The translations under genes and the position numbers were made by a program. A DNA stretch of 40,731 bases from Arthrobacter cavernae (GTDB taxonomy: Bacteria; Actinomycetota; Actinomycetes; Actinomycetales; Micrococcaceae), in the NCBI RefSeq assembly GCF_017368795.1, contig NZ_JAFNLL010000054.1, forward strand, positions 1 to 40,731. Direction: 5' to 3'. The notes under the pieces are model-generated. The model was not told where the DNA came from and did not search any database. It worked only from the letters and a program-made list of their open reading frames with translations. Each line of letters starts with the position of its first letter. Position 1 is the first letter of the stretch. Positions 7,707-15,665 of this stretch are shown piece after piece.

Positions 7707-7840
7707 CGAGAAGACTCCTGGGGGTTGGGTAGCACCCAAACTACCAGCCCTGCGCCGGCCGGGAGCACCGGCACCGTTGACCACCCGCAGCGCCCTGAGT
7801 ACTGTGAATCCACTATCCAAATGGGGCCGTGGAGGCAACT

Positions 7841-8410
7841 GTGGGCCGAACGTCCAGGAGCAGTACCGACTACGAATTCGTTACGGTCTGGCGCGTTGCG
7901 GGCACCTTGGAGGAGGTCAGGGACGTCCTGGGCGACGCCGCTTCGCTGGGCCGCTGGTGGCCCTCTGTCTACCTCAACGTCACCACCCTCAACCCGGGAA
8001 ACCCCGATGGCACCGGAAAAGTGGTGGACCTCTTCACCAAGGGCTGGCTGCCCTACACGCTCCGCTGGAAACTCACGGTCACCGAACCCATCACCACCCA
8101 CGGCTTCGCACTCACCGCCGCCGGCGACCTCAACGGGACCGGCCGCTGGACCTTCGAAAAGGACGGCCCGGAGGTCGTCATCCGGTACGACTGGATCGTC
8201 AGCACCGCCAAGCCCCTGCTCCGGCGCCTCAGCTGGCTCCTGAAACCGGCGTTCTCCGCCAACCACCACTGGGCCATGGCCCGCGGACAGGAAAGCCTGG
8301 CACTTGAGCTGCGCCGACGTCGGGCCGGAACGGATCCCGGAAGGATCCCCAAGCCGCCGGGCCCCACCTTCGCCTGGCTCGCCCGCCGCGGCGGGCAAAA
8401 GGGCCGCTGA
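7841..8410 (+). CDS. SRPBCC (polyketide-cyclase/START-like) family protein
   Basis: This is a 189-residue soluble protein. The pattern TDYEFVTVWRVAGTLEEVRD, then SLGRWWPSVYLNV, then GTGRWTFEKDG is that of the SRPBCC helix-grip fold, which binds hydrophobic ligands in a deep pocket. The C-terminus (LSWLLKPAFSANHHWAMARG, then QESLALELRRR) forms the long closing helix. The role is unknown. GTG at 7841 is preferred over GTG at 7829 because GGAGG ends five bases before it. The gene is divergent from the tetR gene at 7086-7706, and the antiporter stump follows 41 bases downstream. Confidence 0.85.
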   Translation: MGRTSRSSTDYEFVTVWRVAGTLEEVRDVLGDAASLGRWWPSVYLNVTTLNPGNPDGTGKVVDLFTKGWLPYTLRWKLTVTEPITTHGFALTAAGDLNGTGRWTFEKDGPEVVIRYDWIVSTAKPLLRRLSWLLKPAFSANHHWAMARGQESLALELRRRRAGTDPGRIPKPPGPTFAWLARRGGQKGR

Positions 8411-8451
8411 GCCGCATCACGGCGCCCACATCGCCGGCGGAAAGGAGGAAG

Positions 8452-8595
8452 GTGCAGTTCTTCCAGCTTTCGCTGATCTCCGCCGTCGCGCTGTTGGGAC
8501 CCCTGCTCGCGCTGCCGCGTAAATGGCACCTGCCCGTGGTGCTCGGCCAGCTGCTGGCGGGCATCGTGATCGGACGGACGGGCACCGCGACCCGC
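8452..8595 (+). pseudogene. N-terminal stump of a cation/proton antiporter
   Basis: A GTG preceded by AGGAGG opens a frame beginning MQFFQLSLISAVALLGPLLA, then PRKWHLPVVLGQLLAGIVIGRTG. This is the first membrane helix and the conserved LGQLLAGI.IG.TG of KefB/NhaP-type monovalent cation:proton antiporters (CPA2). After about residue 45 the homology stops, and the frame runs antisense through the tetR gene at 8609. A complete antiporter has some 380-400 residues, so about 90% is missing. The break near 8580-8600 marks a deletion or insertion edge. The breakpoint is estimated from family knowledge. Confidence 0.65.
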
Positions 8596-8608
8596 TCCTG
8601 GCTTCGTC

Positions 8609-9175
8609 TCACCTCGATGCGCGACCGCGTCGGTGCGGCACAAACGCCCGCACGACCGCATCAATGGGCGCGAGCACGTCCGCATCCGGGTCTACCGCCA
8701 CCCGCTGGATGATCATGCCCTCGCCCACTGCGGTGATGGCAGTCGCCGCTGCCACGGGATCAGGCGCTCCGAGGCGCGCCATTGCGGTTTCGACAAAGGC
8801 CCGGAAGTACACTCGGCCGGCGAGTAGCGGGCGGCGGACGTCTTCGTTGTGCGTGCCTTCGAGGAAGAGCACATACCGGGCAATGGTCCGGGTCCGGGAT
8901 GCGGTGGTGGTGGTCTCCACGGTGTGGGCCAGCAGAGCGACGAAGGCGGCGACATCGGCCGGCGGGCTTGGTGGCGCTCCGAGCGCGGCCAGATCCTGCT
9001 CCGCAAGCCACTCGACCACACCGGTCAGGAGCGCGGCACGAGTGCGGAAATAGTTCGACGTCGAGCCCCTCGGTACCCCGGCCGCCTCGTCAACCCTGGT
9101 GTGCGTGAGGGCTCTCAGACCCTGTGTGCCGAGCAGTTCTACGGCGGCCTCCAGAACCCGTTCACGAGTAGACAT
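8609..9175 (-). CDS. TetR family regulator
   Basis: This 188-residue regulator has an N-terminal helix-turn-helix (residues about 25-45: THTRVDEAAGVPRGSTSNYF) followed by RTRAALLTGVVEWL, typical of TetR. The rest is the helical ligand-binding domain. The C-terminus abuts the antiporter stump tail to tail. The ATG at 9175 lies only three bases from a 44-bp perfect palindrome. That leaves either a GGAAG site inside the palindrome or a leaderless mRNA, with the TAGTAT box six bases before the ATG. The divergent gene it should control is missing or degraded, so this looks like an orphaned regulator carried in on the same rearrangement. Confidence 0.88.
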   Translation of the reverse strand: MSTRERVLEAAVELLGTQGLRALTHTRVDEAAGVPRGSTSNYFRTRAALLTGVVEWLAEQDLAALGAPPSPPADVAAFVALLAHTVETTTTASRTRTIARYVLFLEGTHNEDVRRPLLAGRVYFRAFVETAMARLGAPDPVAAATAITAVGEGMIIQRVAVDPDADVLAPIDAVVRAFVPHRRGRASR

Positions 9176-9178
9176 AGT

Positions 9179-9222
9179 CCATACTACTTCCGTAGTGACA
9201 TGTCACTACGGAAGTAGTATGG
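9179..9222. promoter_or_regulatory. 44-bp perfect palindrome, operator/divergent promoter
   Basis: Two 22-base arms (left arm CCATACTACTTCCGTAGTGA then CA) are exact reverse complements meeting at ACATGT. TAGTAT boxes occur on both strands, pointing to the tetR ATG on one side and to an ATG at 9230 on the other. The site would let the TetR protein repress itself and a divergent gene at once. Confidence 0.8.
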
Positions 9223-9229
9223 TGTGTCC

Positions 9230-9388
9230 ATGGCAGGCATAGCTGTCATCCCTCCAGCCTACGGCGCTCGATCCTCGTGTAGCGCCCGGGCATTCCCGCG
9301 GGTTCATCATGCGATACCCTCCTCATCCGGTCAGGAACCCGCGGCGCACACCGGCGTCCTCTACGCGCCCGGTAGGACCACAACGTGA
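9230..9388 (+). pseudogene. Short ORF at the position of the missing TetR target
   Basis: An ATG eight bases after the 44-bp palindrome opens a 52-codon frame (MAGIAVIPPAYGARSSC...). It resembles nothing I recognise and has no good ribosome binding site. Its position is where the regulated partner of the tetR gene should start, so it may be that gene's 5' end followed by unrelated sequence. The rest of the stretch to 9542 shows no convincing gene. It contains a 10-bp inverted repeat (CCGCGGGTTC at 9296-9305 and GAACCCGCGG at 9335-9344). Confidence 0.25.
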
Positions 9389-9542
9389 CCGAGACCCAGC
9401 CCGGAACCACCATGCCGCAGCCTGCCTGCGTGAGACGCCGGCTGATTACGTGCGCCGTCATCCCCCCGCTTGGCTGAGCTCCTGGAATGCTTCCGCGGGA
9501 GCGGGGCGGGTCTCGCCTGATTTCTGAAATGGAGGCCACCCA

Positions 9543-10271
9543 ATGACCGACTTCTTCACCATGCAGCCCGGCGAGACCGCAGCTCCTGTGCCACCGGGGC
9601 CCGTCCTGTCTACAGGGTCGACTGGCATGCGGCGGGTTCACCGCTTCCTCCTCTGGGCATACGATGAGGCGCCTAACTTGGTGCGTTCGACCGCGCCCGG
9701 AGACACTGCCCGCGCCGCCTACGTGGGGGAAGTGCTCGGAAACTTCGACAAGGTGCTCCTCATCCATCAGGAGGGCGAGGACCTGTTCATGTACCCGCAA
9801 CTGGCCGAGCGGGCACCGGCAAGCGCGTCACACGTAGAGCAGATGCTCGACCACCACAAGCAGGTCAGAGAACGCGTCCAAAGCATCGAGCCCGTCCGTA
9901 AGCGCTGGATGCAGACGGCAGACGCAGAGAACAGAGAAGAACTCGCAAAAGGCTACGAAGACGTGCAGTCCGTTCTCAACGAGCATCTGCGCCGCGAGGT
10001 CACCGAGGTGATGCCCGCCGTAGATCGGGTAATGACGGAAAAGGAACTGAAAGCACTCGTGCAGCACGGGGTCAAGCAGCACGACAAGAAGTTCCTGGTC
10101 ACCTACCTCGGAATGGTTCTGGCCACGAACCCGCCCGACGACCGAAGGGAAATATTCTTCAAAGAGATCCCCGCCCCTGTCCGCCTTGGCTACCGTCTCA
10201 TCGGCCGCAAGATGTACCGGCGGCAATACGCGACACTCTTCCCGGGACGCCCGATCCCCGAAACACTGTAG
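9543..10271 (+). CDS. Hemerythrin-like (HHE domain) protein
   Basis: This 242-residue soluble protein has a four-helix hemerythrin-type domain. Likely di-iron ligands are His33 (RRVHRFLLWAY), His75 and Glu79 (IHQEGED), His104 or His105 (LDHHKQV), and His148 and Glu152 (EHLRREVTE). Such proteins bind oxygen, nitric oxide or reactive species. The C-terminal segment after residue 190 (FFKEIPAPVRLGYRLIGRKM) is an extension seen in actinobacterial members. The ATG has GGAGG about seven bases upstream. No partner gene is adjacent, and it follows the rearranged tetR region. The family call is firm; the physiological role is not known. Confidence 0.85.
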   Translation: MTDFFTMQPGETAAPVPPGPVLSTGSTGMRRVHRFLLWAYDEAPNLVRSTAPGDTARAAYVGEVLGNFDKVLLIHQEGEDLFMYPQLAERAPASASHVEQMLDHHKQVRERVQSIEPVRKRWMQTADAENREELAKGYEDVQSVLNEHLRREVTEVMPAVDRVMTEKELKALVQHGVKQHDKKFLVTYLGMVLATNPPDDRREIFFKEIPAPVRLGYRLIGRKMYRRQYATLFPGRPIPETL

Positions 10272-10386
10272 AGGTCCGGCGCGGCAGGCCGACCCCGAGT
10301 ACTCGGGACGACTGGGTCAGCACAGCGTTGACCTGCGCCTGGCCGCGTCATCCTGGTTGTGGGCAGCGCTCGCTTTAGACGATAGG

Positions 10387-10409
10387 GGCACATCCATTTT
10401 TTATGTGCC
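10387..10409. terminator. Weak stem-loop in the 10272-10630 gap
   Basis: GGCACAT and ATGTGCC form a 7-bp stem with a T-rich nine-base loop, 115 bases after the hemerythrin-like gene. No T-tract follows, so termination is doubtful. The rest of the 10272-10630 gap is less GC-rich and shows no gene I can support. Confidence 0.3.
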
Positions 10410-10630
10410 TGGGGCTTGGACGGCGGCTCTGCAGCTCAGTAATCTATCTCTTGCAACAGCAGATTTTTGAAGTAGTCAAGATGCTGCGGTTGCTTATGTT
10501 GAGGGTTCTTGTTGCTGGAATGAGCGCCCGGTTTCGGCCCACGCAGCTGGGGCAACGGATCGGCCATTCGCCGAGTCGCCAAAACGCGACTGCGGCTAAA
10601 GAAATTCATGCTCTTTCAGAGAGACAAGTC

Positions 10631-11188
10631 ATGAAAAGCCATCTCCGACCACTACTCATGCTGTTCGCAGCCATCTTCCTCGTCTTCACGACAGGGCTGT
10701 CCGCAGCACAGGCCGCCAGCCCGCACTTCAAAAAGAACGGCTCTCCGGTCTGTACGATCACAACATCAGGGGCGTCCGCGTCCACAACCTGCCGAGCGGT
10801 AATCGCCGGACTCGGTAATGATGATTTGCTCGCCACGGTGACCACTTCAGGTTTCGCCGTCTACCAGTGCCAGAATCAGGGTGGCAACGTTGCGCCCGGG
10901 CAGAACAAGGTCCTTGTAGGCCCTGCAACAGCGCCCACTGAGATCGACAGCGGTGCGTTCAAGAACGGCAACCTGACCCTTGTCACTGAACCCGCGCTCC
11001 TGACCACGAGAGAAACAGTCACGGGGGCTGAGGCTGGTTGCCCGAACCCCAACTGGACAGGTGTTAATCCTGTACTGACGGTGACCTCCATACTGCTCGT
11101 GATTGAACAGCCTGTGGGTGAGGAAATTTTCAGGTGCTCCGCTAGCAACTCAACCGGGCTGACCGGACAGGTGGCACTGACCTGCTGA
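10631..11188 (+). CDS. Small secreted cysteine-containing protein
   Basis: This is a 185-residue protein with a clear signal peptide: MKSHLRPLL, a hydrophobic core, then GLSAAQAA with cleavage near residue 28. The mature part is beta-rich and has six cysteines: one in SPVCTI, one in TTCRAV, one in YQCQNQ, one in GCPNPNW and two at the end (FRCSAS and the C-terminal Cys). Paired disulfides are likely after export. The function is unknown, and similar short exported proteins are common in soil actinobacteria. The ATG at 10631 is chosen because the signal peptide starts there and GAGAG lies upstream; the open frame back to 10403 is low-GC leader. A hairpin terminator follows at 11274. Confidence 0.8.
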   Translation: MKSHLRPLLMLFAAIFLVFTTGLSAAQAASPHFKKNGSPVCTITTSGASASTTCRAVIAGLGNDDLLATVTTSGFAVYQCQNQGGNVAPGQNKVLVGPATAPTEIDSGAFKNGNLTLVTEPALLTTRETVTGAEAGCPNPNWTGVNPVLTVTSILLVIEQPVGEEIFRCSASNSTGLTGQVALTC

Positions 11189-11273
11189 TGCCGGAGCAGC
11201 CCCCGAGGCGGACAGACGTCTCACGGTCAGTCTGGCCTACTTGAATTCGCAATTCCGCACGTTGGGTGCATTC

Positions 11274-11305
11274 GAAGGTCCGTCGATGCCTGTCGGCGGA
11301 CCTTC
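11274..11305 (+). terminator. Hairpin terminator
   Basis: GAAGGTCCG and CGGACCTTC form a perfect 9-bp stem with a 14-base loop, followed by CTTTA. It lies 86 bases after the secreted-protein gene. No gene is seen in the rest of 11189-11507. Confidence 0.5.
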
Positions 11306-11507
11306 CTTTATGCTCTGGCTCACAGGAACAGGGACGCTTGACTGTGACAGGTTTGGATGGCCCCGGCACCAGCCGACTCACGCAGTTCACGGACTGCGGG
11401 AAAACGGGACGTCGGGTACTCTCGGAGCGACAGTGTGCCACGCGGGAGGGATCCGTGCGGCATGCAACGGAGCCCGTACGAACCATGGATCCCCAGAAGG
11501 CGCAGGA

Positions 11508-13427
11508 ATGTCGAAGAAAAGCAAGAGGCCGGGCCGCAAGCCCGGCGGCCACCTCAGCAGCGTCCCTTCGGCGAACAAGATGCCGCTGCAGCTTGCGCTG
11601 AACCTGCGGGTGGTGGATTCCCTGACCCCGGACTTTGTCCACTGGTTCGAAGGTGGAATTGGCGAGGCCGCCGATGCCATGCAGTGCCTTGAGGTCGTCA
11701 GGCTGTTCCTCACCACGGGCCAGGCCCTTGGCTCCGGGAGCACAGCCACCCACCTGCAGGAAGCAGACCTCGAGGAAGTTGCCGAGACACTTGCGGGAAC
11801 ACTCGCAGGAGACGACGACGGCATCCTGGACGGGCTCTACGACGCGCTGCACGTCTATGTGGACTACCTCAAGGAATCGGGCCAATGGACCGGAAGCCAG
11901 CAAGACTACGACCACGTTCATGCCCTCCTTTCCGACGAAACGGATGACAACGGCCCGGATCTTCCGGACATCAAGATTCCGGAACTCACGGACGAAGAAC
12001 AGCTCCGGGCGTTCTCCGAGCTTCCATTGATCAAGCGGACCACCCGTCTGCTGGAATGGATCGGGGCGGGCAAAGACGTCACCAGCACGGGTGCGCTCCG
12101 GCTGAAGGACATCGAGGCCGCGGCGGCCGCCGTCGGCGTCGAGGCCAAGGGCAGGAAAAACGCCAAGCGGCCACTGGAGCTGTGGGAAGGTGACGAGGAG
12201 AACCTCAGTGCCGTCCTGGAGGTCGGGTCCATGCACGATGTTCCCGTGCTCCGCGAGATCTGGCTGGCGCTGGCCCAATCGGGCATCTTGTCCGTCGGAG
12301 CGACCCGGGCCGTGCCTGGCGCGGAAGCGGCCCACTGGAACAGCAAGGACCTCACGGCCAGGATCAGGAACCTGCGGGTCTTCCTGACGGCATTCCTCGT
12401 CGATGCCCTCACCACGTCCGGTGGATTCTGGTCCAATGAACCCGAACTGGACAACGTGCTTGCCATGGTCCTGGTAAAGGGCTCCTCAGCGGAGCCCCTG
12501 GAAGTCTCCGAGATTGCGGACATGGCAGAGAACGGTGCCGGCGGAGACATCTTCATGACCATCGCGGCCATGCGCGCCCGCCCCAAGCTGGCGGACCTTG
12601 CCGAGCTCGGGCTGATCACGGCCGGAACCCATTACACAGTGCCCCCTGTGGTCATCGGGAGCCTGCCTCCAGCGATCGCGCTGGTCCTGATGGAAGTGGA
12701 CGAAGACTTCGCAGCGGAGGAGTTTGGCGATGACCCGGACTTCGCCGCGTTCGCGGAGCTGACGGACGGCGACGGTGAGGCTTACCGCGCGACGGCGGCA
12801 GCACCGCCGTCGAACGTTATTCACATGCGGGACGCCAGGCCCGCCAAAACAGCCGGAAAACCGGTCCAGAACGATTCAACGTTCCAGCTGAAGATCCAGC
12901 TGAAGGGATCCACGCCGCCCGTGTGGCGCCGTGTGCTGGTGCCGGCAAGCATGCGGCTGAGCGAACTCCACGAAGTCATCCAAACTGTCTTTGACTGGGA
13001 GGACTACCACCTTCACTCCTTCGACGTCGGCGGACGGCGCGGGACAAGGTACGGCCCTCGGGGAGACGACGGCATGCGCGACGAAGCCAGGACTGCCCTG
13101 CATGCGGTTCTCGCAAAGTCCGGGGACAAGTTGGACTACGTCTACGACTTCGGCGACGACTGGGTGCATGTCATCACCCTTGAAAAAGTCCTCGACGGCG
13201 GTGACGGCCAGGAGCTGCCCCGCTGCACCGGCGGCCGGGGCTTGGCGCCCGCCGAGGACTCAGGGGGCGTATGGGGCTGGGCGGACAAGGTCGCCATCGC
13301 CAACGACCCCGCGCACGAAGACCATGAGGAAATCAGGGAATGGCTGGGTCTCGCGCCGGACGAAACCTTGGACCCCAAGGCCTTCGATGTGGAACTGGCG
13401 GACGAAGAGCTGGATGACCTGCGCTGA
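11508..13427 (+). CDS. pRiA4b ORF-3 family protein (large)
   Basis: This is a 639-residue cytoplasmic protein. The C-terminal 190 residues carry the pRiA4b ORF-3 domain: FQLKIQLKGSTPPVWRRVLV, then LSELHEVIQTVFDWEDYHLH, then YDFGDDWVHVITLE, and the final PRCTGGRGLAPAEDSGG. That domain was first seen in plasmid and IS1096-type passenger proteins, and its activity is unknown. Residues 1-430 are helical and unrecognised, with an acidic stretch near 140 (SDETDDNGPDLPD). The start MSKKSKRPGRKPGGH is basic, and the ATG has AGAAGG seven bases upstream. A longer frame from 11241 lacks support. Its last 14 bases overlap the next gene, which suggests translational coupling. The role is not known. Confidence 0.85.
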   Translation: MSKKSKRPGRKPGGHLSSVPSANKMPLQLALNLRVVDSLTPDFVHWFEGGIGEAADAMQCLEVVRLFLTTGQALGSGSTATHLQEADLEEVAETLAGTLAGDDDGILDGLYDALHVYVDYLKESGQWTGSQQDYDHVHALLSDETDDNGPDLPDIKIPELTDEEQLRAFSELPLIKRTTRLLEWIGAGKDVTSTGALRLKDIEAAAAAVGVEAKGRKNAKRPLELWEGDEENLSAVLEVGSMHDVPVLREIWLALAQSGILSVGATRAVPGAEAAHWNSKDLTARIRNLRVFLTAFLVDALTTSGGFWSNEPELDNVLAMVLVKGSSAEPLEVSEIADMAENGAGGDIFMTIAAMRARPKLADLAELGLITAGTHYTVPPVVIGSLPPAIALVLMEVDEDFAAEEFGDDPDFAAFAELTDGDGEAYRATAAAPPSNVIHMRDARPAKTAGKPVQNDSTFQLKIQLKGSTPPVWRRVLVPASMRLSELHEVIQTVFDWEDYHLHSFDVGGRRGTRYGPRGDDGMRDEARTALHAVLAKSGDKLDYVYDFGDDWVHVITLEKVLDGGDGQELPRCTGGRGLAPAEDSGGVWGWADKVAIANDPAHEDHEEIREWLGLAPDETLDPKAFDVELADEELDDLR

Positions 13428-14046
13428 AACACCCGCGCGCCTCGCCCCCTTCCACGCCCTGCGGTCCGCGGCCTTGTCCACCACGATCGTGGCGCTCGCT
13501 GCCGGGGCCCACGTCCTGGCCGGCGGGCAGCTTCCGGCGGCCCCCGTGCTGCTCGCGCTCCTCGCGCTGATCGGCCTGGTCACCACCTCTGCCACCCGCT
13601 TCAAACTCGGATTCCCTGCCCTGGCTGCCCTTCTGGGTGCCGGGCAGCTGGTGCTGCACGAGGCCTTCACCGCGTTCAGCCCGCTCAGCGTCGCGGCCCC
13701 CGGGCAGTCCGGCCACCACCTCGGAGGCGGATCCGCCGTGCCGGGGGTCGAGGCCGGCGCGGCCCATCTGCCTGAGCTCGACGCCCCGCTGGGCTGGCTC
13801 ATGCTCGCCGGCCACATCCTGGCCAGCGCCGCTTCGGCGCTGGCCCTGGCCAAGGGCGAGCAGGCCCTCTGGCAGCTGGCCGCGTGGCTCCGGCCGCTCC
13901 TGCGCGTGCTTCGGCCCGTGTTCAGGCCCGACGCCGGCAGCCCGCCGGTGGCGTCCAGCGCACCTTCCCTTTTCGTCCCCCGCCCCTGGCGGAACCTCAG
14001 GCAAGACAGCCGCCGCGGCCCGCCCGCCGTCGTCGTACTTCCCTGA
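13414..14046 (+). CDS. Multi-pass membrane protein next to ycnI
   Basis: This 210-residue protein has about four membrane helices: residues about 15-60 hold two (TTIVALAAGAHVLAGG and APVLLALLALIGLV), one lies near 70-85 and one near 125-145 (LGWLMLAGHILASAASALAL). A loop with SGHHLGG could bind metal. The C-terminal 50 residues are basic and proline-rich. The ATG lies inside the end of the preceding gene, with the product starting MTCAETPARLAPFHALRSAA. Proteins of this type occur beside YcnI in actinobacterial copper-related loci, so a role in copper handling is inferred from context only. It is followed after 80 bases by ycnI. Confidence 0.7.
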   Translation: MTCAETPARLAPFHALRSAALSTTIVALAAGAHVLAGGQLPAAPVLLALLALIGLVTTSATRFKLGFPALAALLGAGQLVLHEAFTAFSPLSVAAPGQSGHHLGGGSAVPGVEAGAAHLPELDAPLGWLMLAGHILASAASALALAKGEQALWQLAAWLRPLLRVLRPVFRPDAGSPPVASSAPSLFVPRPWRNLRQDSRRGPPAVVVLP

Positions 14047-14126
14047 TTCCGCCCGGCACCTCCCTTCACGGTGACGGGCACCTCCCGTACTTTGGCGCCC
14101 CTTCGCGCCCACCGAAAGGCAACACC

Positions 14127-14900
14127 ATGAACACGTCCTCGCTCCGCCGCACCCTCTCTGCTACCGCCGTTGCCGGAGGCACCGCCGCCCTGATGCTGGC
14201 CGGCCTCTCCGCCGCGTCCGCGCACGTGGGCATCGATCCGAACAAGACCGAGGCCAACTCCTACGCCCTGCTGACGTTCGGCGTCCCGCACGGCTGCGAC
14301 ACCTTCGGCACCACCAAGATGACCATCACGCTGCCCGAGGAACTGGACGACGCAACACCCACGGTCAACGCGAACTGGACGGTGGAGAAGGTCACGCAGA
14401 CCCTGGCCGAGCCCAAGAAGCTGGCCGACGGGACGTCCATCACCAAACGCACCAGCCAGATCGTCTATACGGCCAAGGCACCCCTGGACCCGCAGCTGCG
14501 CGACGCCCTGGTGCTGTCCGTGAAGCTGCCCGACGCCGCCGGGAAGACCCTGTACTTCCCCACGCTGCAGAACTGCGAGCAGGGCCAGACCGACTGGGCC
14601 GCAATCCCCAAGGAGGGCCAGGACGCACACTCGCTGAAGTCCCCGGCCCCCTCGGTCACCGTCACGGCCGCCGCACCGGAGGCTGACGGCCACGGGGCCC
14701 CCGCGGCGGCCGGGATCGCATCGACGTCCGAGGGCACGGCGCAGGCAGCTTCGGTGAGCGACGACGGTTCACAGGCACGCAGCTGGGCCGGCCTCATTGC
14801 GGGCGTCGCGGGCCTGGGGCTGGGTGGCGCGGCCTTCTTCCGCAGCCGCGCGGCCAAGGCCGGCAGCACGGGCGGCGCTGCTGGCGGCGTTGGCAAGTAA
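14127..14900 (+). CDS. ycnI: YcnI family copper-binding protein (DUF1775)
   Basis: This 257-residue exported protein has a signal peptide ending SAASAHVGIDP. Cleavage before or near His exposes the N-terminal histidine that YcnI proteins use to bind copper in a mono-histidine brace. The DUF1775 core follows (YALLTFGVPHGCDTFGTTKM, then TVEKV, then FPTLQNCEQGQTDW). A low-complexity Ala/Ser/Gly linker leads to a C-terminal membrane anchor (AGLIAGVAGLGLGGAAFF) and a basic tail, so it is held on the outer face of the membrane. The ATG has GAAAGG upstream. The usual YcnJ/CopCD partner is not seen next to it. A strong terminator follows. Confidence 0.93.
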   Translation: MNTSSLRRTLSATAVAGGTAALMLAGLSAASAHVGIDPNKTEANSYALLTFGVPHGCDTFGTTKMTITLPEELDDATPTVNANWTVEKVTQTLAEPKKLADGTSITKRTSQIVYTAKAPLDPQLRDALVLSVKLPDAAGKTLYFPTLQNCEQGQTDWAAIPKEGQDAHSLKSPAPSVTVTAAAPEADGHGAPAAAGIASTSEGTAQAASVSDDGSQARSWAGLIAGVAGLGLGGAAFFRSRAAKAGSTGGAAGGVGK

Positions 14901-14907
14901 CCCGCAG

Positions 14908-14942
14908 AATGGCGTCCGGATCATCACGATCCGGACGCCATT
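14908..14942 (+). terminator. Strong hairpin terminator after ycnI
   Basis: AATGGCGTCCGGATC and GATCCGGACGCCATT form a perfect 15-bp stem with a five-base loop, ending in TTT, eight bases after the ycnI stop. Confidence 0.85.
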
Positions 14943-15000
14943 TCCGTCTCCCGCCGTGGCGCGGTTGACTCGCCCCGGCGCCGTCGGAAGGCTGGTGCGC

Positions 15001-15621
15001 ATGTGGACTCAGCGATTCAAGACCGGTCTTTTAATCACGACGACGGCGGCGTGCGTTCTGGCCGCGACGGCCTGCGGGCCTGCGCAGCCGCAGGGCTCGA
15101 CCAGCCCGGCAACGTCCCCGGCCACCGGATCGACGTCTGCTCCGCCGTCGCCGTCGGCCTCACCGAGCCCCACCGGAAGCGCCACCGGAACCTCCGCCAC
15201 GGAGGGCCTCTGCAAGGCCGCCTCGCTGAAGGGATCCCTTGATTCCAGCGGCGGCGGAGCTGCCGGCAGCGTCTACATGAAGCTTCTCCTCACCAACTCC
15301 GGAACCACTCCCTGCGTCCTGGAAGGCTTCGCCGGAGTTTCCCTGACCGCCGACGCCACGGGCGAACCGATCGGTGCGCCGGCCGAGCGCGACGAAACAC
15401 AGCCGGTCGTCCAGGTGCAGCTGGCCCCCGGCCAGGCCGGCGTCGCGGTGCTGCGCTACACCCAGGCCGGCAACTACTCGGACTGCACGGCGGTCGACGC
15501 CGCGGGCTACCGCGTCTACCCGCCCAACGACACCGCGTCCCTGTTCATCGCCCAGCCGCAGCGGGCCTGCAGCAACGCGGTCATCAAGCTTCTGAGCGTC
15601 ACGACGTTCCAGGCTTCCTAG
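15001..15621 (+). CDS. DUF4232 lipoprotein
   Basis: This 206-residue lipoprotein has a signal peptide with a lipobox ending at Cys25 (VLAATAC). A Ser/Thr/Pro-rich linker (residues 30-65) then leads into a DUF4232 domain (MKLLLTNSGTTPCVLEGFAG, then GQAGVAVLRY, then CTAVDAAGYRVYPP). Cysteines at CVLEGF, DCTAV and RACSN probably pair outside the cell. DUF4232 proteins are exported beta-sandwich proteins of unknown role. The start is the ATG at 15001 with GGAAGG upstream; a longer in-frame reading overlaps the terminator at 14908. It stands alone before lhr. Confidence 0.88.
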   Translation: MWTQRFKTGLLITTTAACVLAATACGPAQPQGSTSPATSPATGSTSAPPSPSASPSPTGSATGTSATEGLCKAASLKGSLDSSGGGAAGSVYMKLLLTNSGTTPCVLEGFAGVSLTADATGEPIGAPAERDETQPVVQVQLAPGQAGVAVLRYTQAGNYSDCTAVDAAGYRVYPPNDTASLFIAQPQRACSNAVIKLLSVTTFQAS

Positions 15622-15665
15622 CCTGCCGGGGCCCGGGCGGCCGCGGCGGCTATTCTGTCAGGGCT

